Part shown: positions 63,317 through 64,000 of the stretch, one piece after another
Numbering within the stretch: the first letter of the stretch is position 1
How the letters are laid out: every line of letters begins with the position of its first letter
NCBI RefSeq assembly: GCF_023544465.1
Contig: NZ_JALPVL010000002.1
Location: 1-64,000, forward strand
Origin: Paractinoplanes maris
GTDB taxonomy: Bacteria; Actinomycetota; Actinomycetes; Mycobacteriales; Micromonosporaceae
Direction of reading: 5' to 3'
Length of the DNA: 64,000 nucleotides
Notes under the pieces: generated by a model
The model's input: the letters and a program-made list of their open reading frames with translations, nothing else
Databases searched by the model: none
What the model was told of the DNA's origin: nothing
Made by a program: the position numbers and the translations under genes

Positions 63317-63374
63317 GTCCCCCTGTTCCGGCGCGAGCGCGGGTGACCGCGGCACGCGCCGGAACCAGGGGGTC
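63317..63374 (-). terminator. Hairpin after mfd
   Basis: Left arm 63317-63335 and right arm 63355-63374 form an about 18-bp stem with one bulged base, beginning in the mfd stop codon. No T tract. It separates mfd from the lipoprotein gene. Confidence 0.7.
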
Positions 63375-64000
63375 AGACCTTCGCCGCCACGGGTGCGGGG
63401 ACCTCACCCAGGACGTCCTTGAGCAGCTGGGCGCACCACTCGAGCAGGGCCTGGTCGCGCAGCGGCTCGCCGCCGACGCGCCGGGTGCTCGGGCGGGGCA
63501 CGCTGACCTGGTCGTTGGCGTGCTTGTAGACCGAGTCGGGGTGGTAGCGCTTCAACCGCAGCTGCTTGGAGTCGGGCAGCGGCAGCGGGCTGAAGCGCAG
63601 GTGCTTGCCCTGCATCGACACGTCGGTCAGGCCGTAGGCCCGGGCCAGCAGGCGGAAGCGGGCCACTGCGATCAGGTTGGCCACCTGGGCCGGCGGCTCG
63701 CCGTAGCGGTCGGTCATCTCGGCCACCACCTCGTCGAGTTTCGCGTTGTCGCGGGCCTCGGCCAGCTTGCGGTACATCTCGAGGCGCAGCCGCTCGACCG
63801 AGATGTAGTCGACCGGCAGGTGCGCGTCGACCGGCAGGTCGATCTTGACCTCGGGCTCCTCCTCGGGGCGCTCGCCCTTGAACGCCTGCACCGCCTCGCC
63901 CACCATCCGCACGTACAGGTCGAAGCCGACGCCCTCGATGTGGCCGGACTGCTCACCGCCGAGCAGGTTGCCGGCGCCGCGGATCTCGAGGTCTTTCATC
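63373..64000 (-). CDS. mfd: Transcription-repair coupling factor, C-terminal part
   Basis: The last 208 residues of Mfd, cut by the window edge. MKDLEIRGAGNLLGGEQSGHIEGVGFDLYVRMVGEAV is the helicase motif VI-flanking TRG region; the TRCF domain follows (VDYISVERLRLEMYRKLAEA, MTDRYGEPPAQVANLIAVARFRLLA). Mfd displaces stalled RNA polymerase and recruits UvrA. Partial at the 5' side. Confidence 0.93.
   Translation of the reverse strand, partial: MKDLEIRGAGNLLGGEQSGHIEGVGFDLYVRMVGEAVQAFKGERPEEEPEVKIDLPVDAHLPVDYISVERLRLEMYRKLAEARDNAKLDEVVAEMTDRYGEPPAQVANLIAVARFRLLARAYGLTDVSMQGKHLRFSPLPLPDSKQLRLKRYHPDSVYKHANDQVSVPRPSTRRVGGEPLRDQALLEWCAQLLKDVLGEVPAPVAAKV

Overview
The window is about 72% G+C, and its gene content, frequent GTG starts, leaderless promoters, mycothiol genes and conserved gene blocks point to an actinobacterium, most likely Micromonosporaceae (Actinoplanes- or Micromonospora-like). 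The genus is inferred. From memory of Mycobacterium tuberculosis, two chromosomal blocks are conserved. The first is Rv1074c-Rv1084: thiolase, GDSL hydrolase, cbs, metB, greA, DUF4307, mca, a small membrane protein and a DUF255 thioredoxin-fold protein. The second is Rv1020-Rv1026: mfd, mazG, SurA-like lipoprotein, eno, divIC, DUF501 and ppx. This looks like core chromosome with small accessory insertions.

Layout. 1-12.6 kb: an acyl-CoA dehydrogenase, then a 1704-residue polytopic membrane protein with a coupled histidine-phosphatase-like protein, a secreted protein, an orphan CdiA-CT/SitA3-like toxin with SitI3-like immunity protein (visibly lower G+C), a membrane-anchored phosphate-binding-like protein, a membrane glutaredoxin and purEK. 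12.6-24.3 kb: DUF255 protein, GGDEF-EAL protein, mca with its small membrane neighbour, divergent DUF4307 and greA, ilvA, an amidase, a cystathionine gamma-synthase-like gene and a HIT gene sharing a 24-bp promoter gap. 24.4-33.1 kb: msrA, an AbiEii-type nucleotidyltransferase with a partner gene, a polyphosphate pair (CYTH-CHAD and PPK2), a compact structured transcription unit with a possible 12-residue peptide, RNase Z, a GNAT, and an HtrA-like protease. 33.2-44.4 kb: a TPM-domain protein, two very long palindromes, cbs, two SGNH hydrolases, thiolase, a Bax1-inhibitor-like protein, tRNA-Leu(UAA) (the bldA-type tRNA) and NDH-2. 44.4-53.9 kb: a DUF4129-MoxR-DUF58 operon, UdgB, a PadR-regulated membrane gene, and a chain ftsB/divIC-DUF501-N-acetylglutamate synthase-ppx. 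54-64 kb: eno, a PilZ protein, a lipoprotein, an ECF sigma factor with a membrane partner, a frameshifted aminoglycoside-phosphotransferase-like gene, a DUF885 metallopeptidase, mazG, a SurA-like lipoprotein and the 3' part of mfd.

Themes. Thiol and redox metabolism (mca, glutaredoxin, msrA, cbs, metB-like), polyphosphate (CYTH-CHAD, PPK2, Ppx) and cyclic di-GMP (GGDEF-EAL, PilZ) each have several members. Translational coupling by ATGA, GTGA, TAATG or TAGTG overlaps is very common. Many genes start directly 5-7 nt after a TANNNT box, the signature of leaderless mRNAs. Intergenic regions carry degenerate tandem repeats of about 49-54 bp, and paired DnaA-box-like 9-mers at three loci.

Most interesting items: the micro-transcription-unit at 29.26-29.50 kb, the orphan toxin/immunity pair, the bldA-type tRNA with a leader hairpin, the PadR promoter/operator, the overlapping back-to-back -10 boxes at 23.9 kb, the 132-nt palindrome at 35.5 kb, and the 49-bp array whose first unit contains a gene's stop codon.
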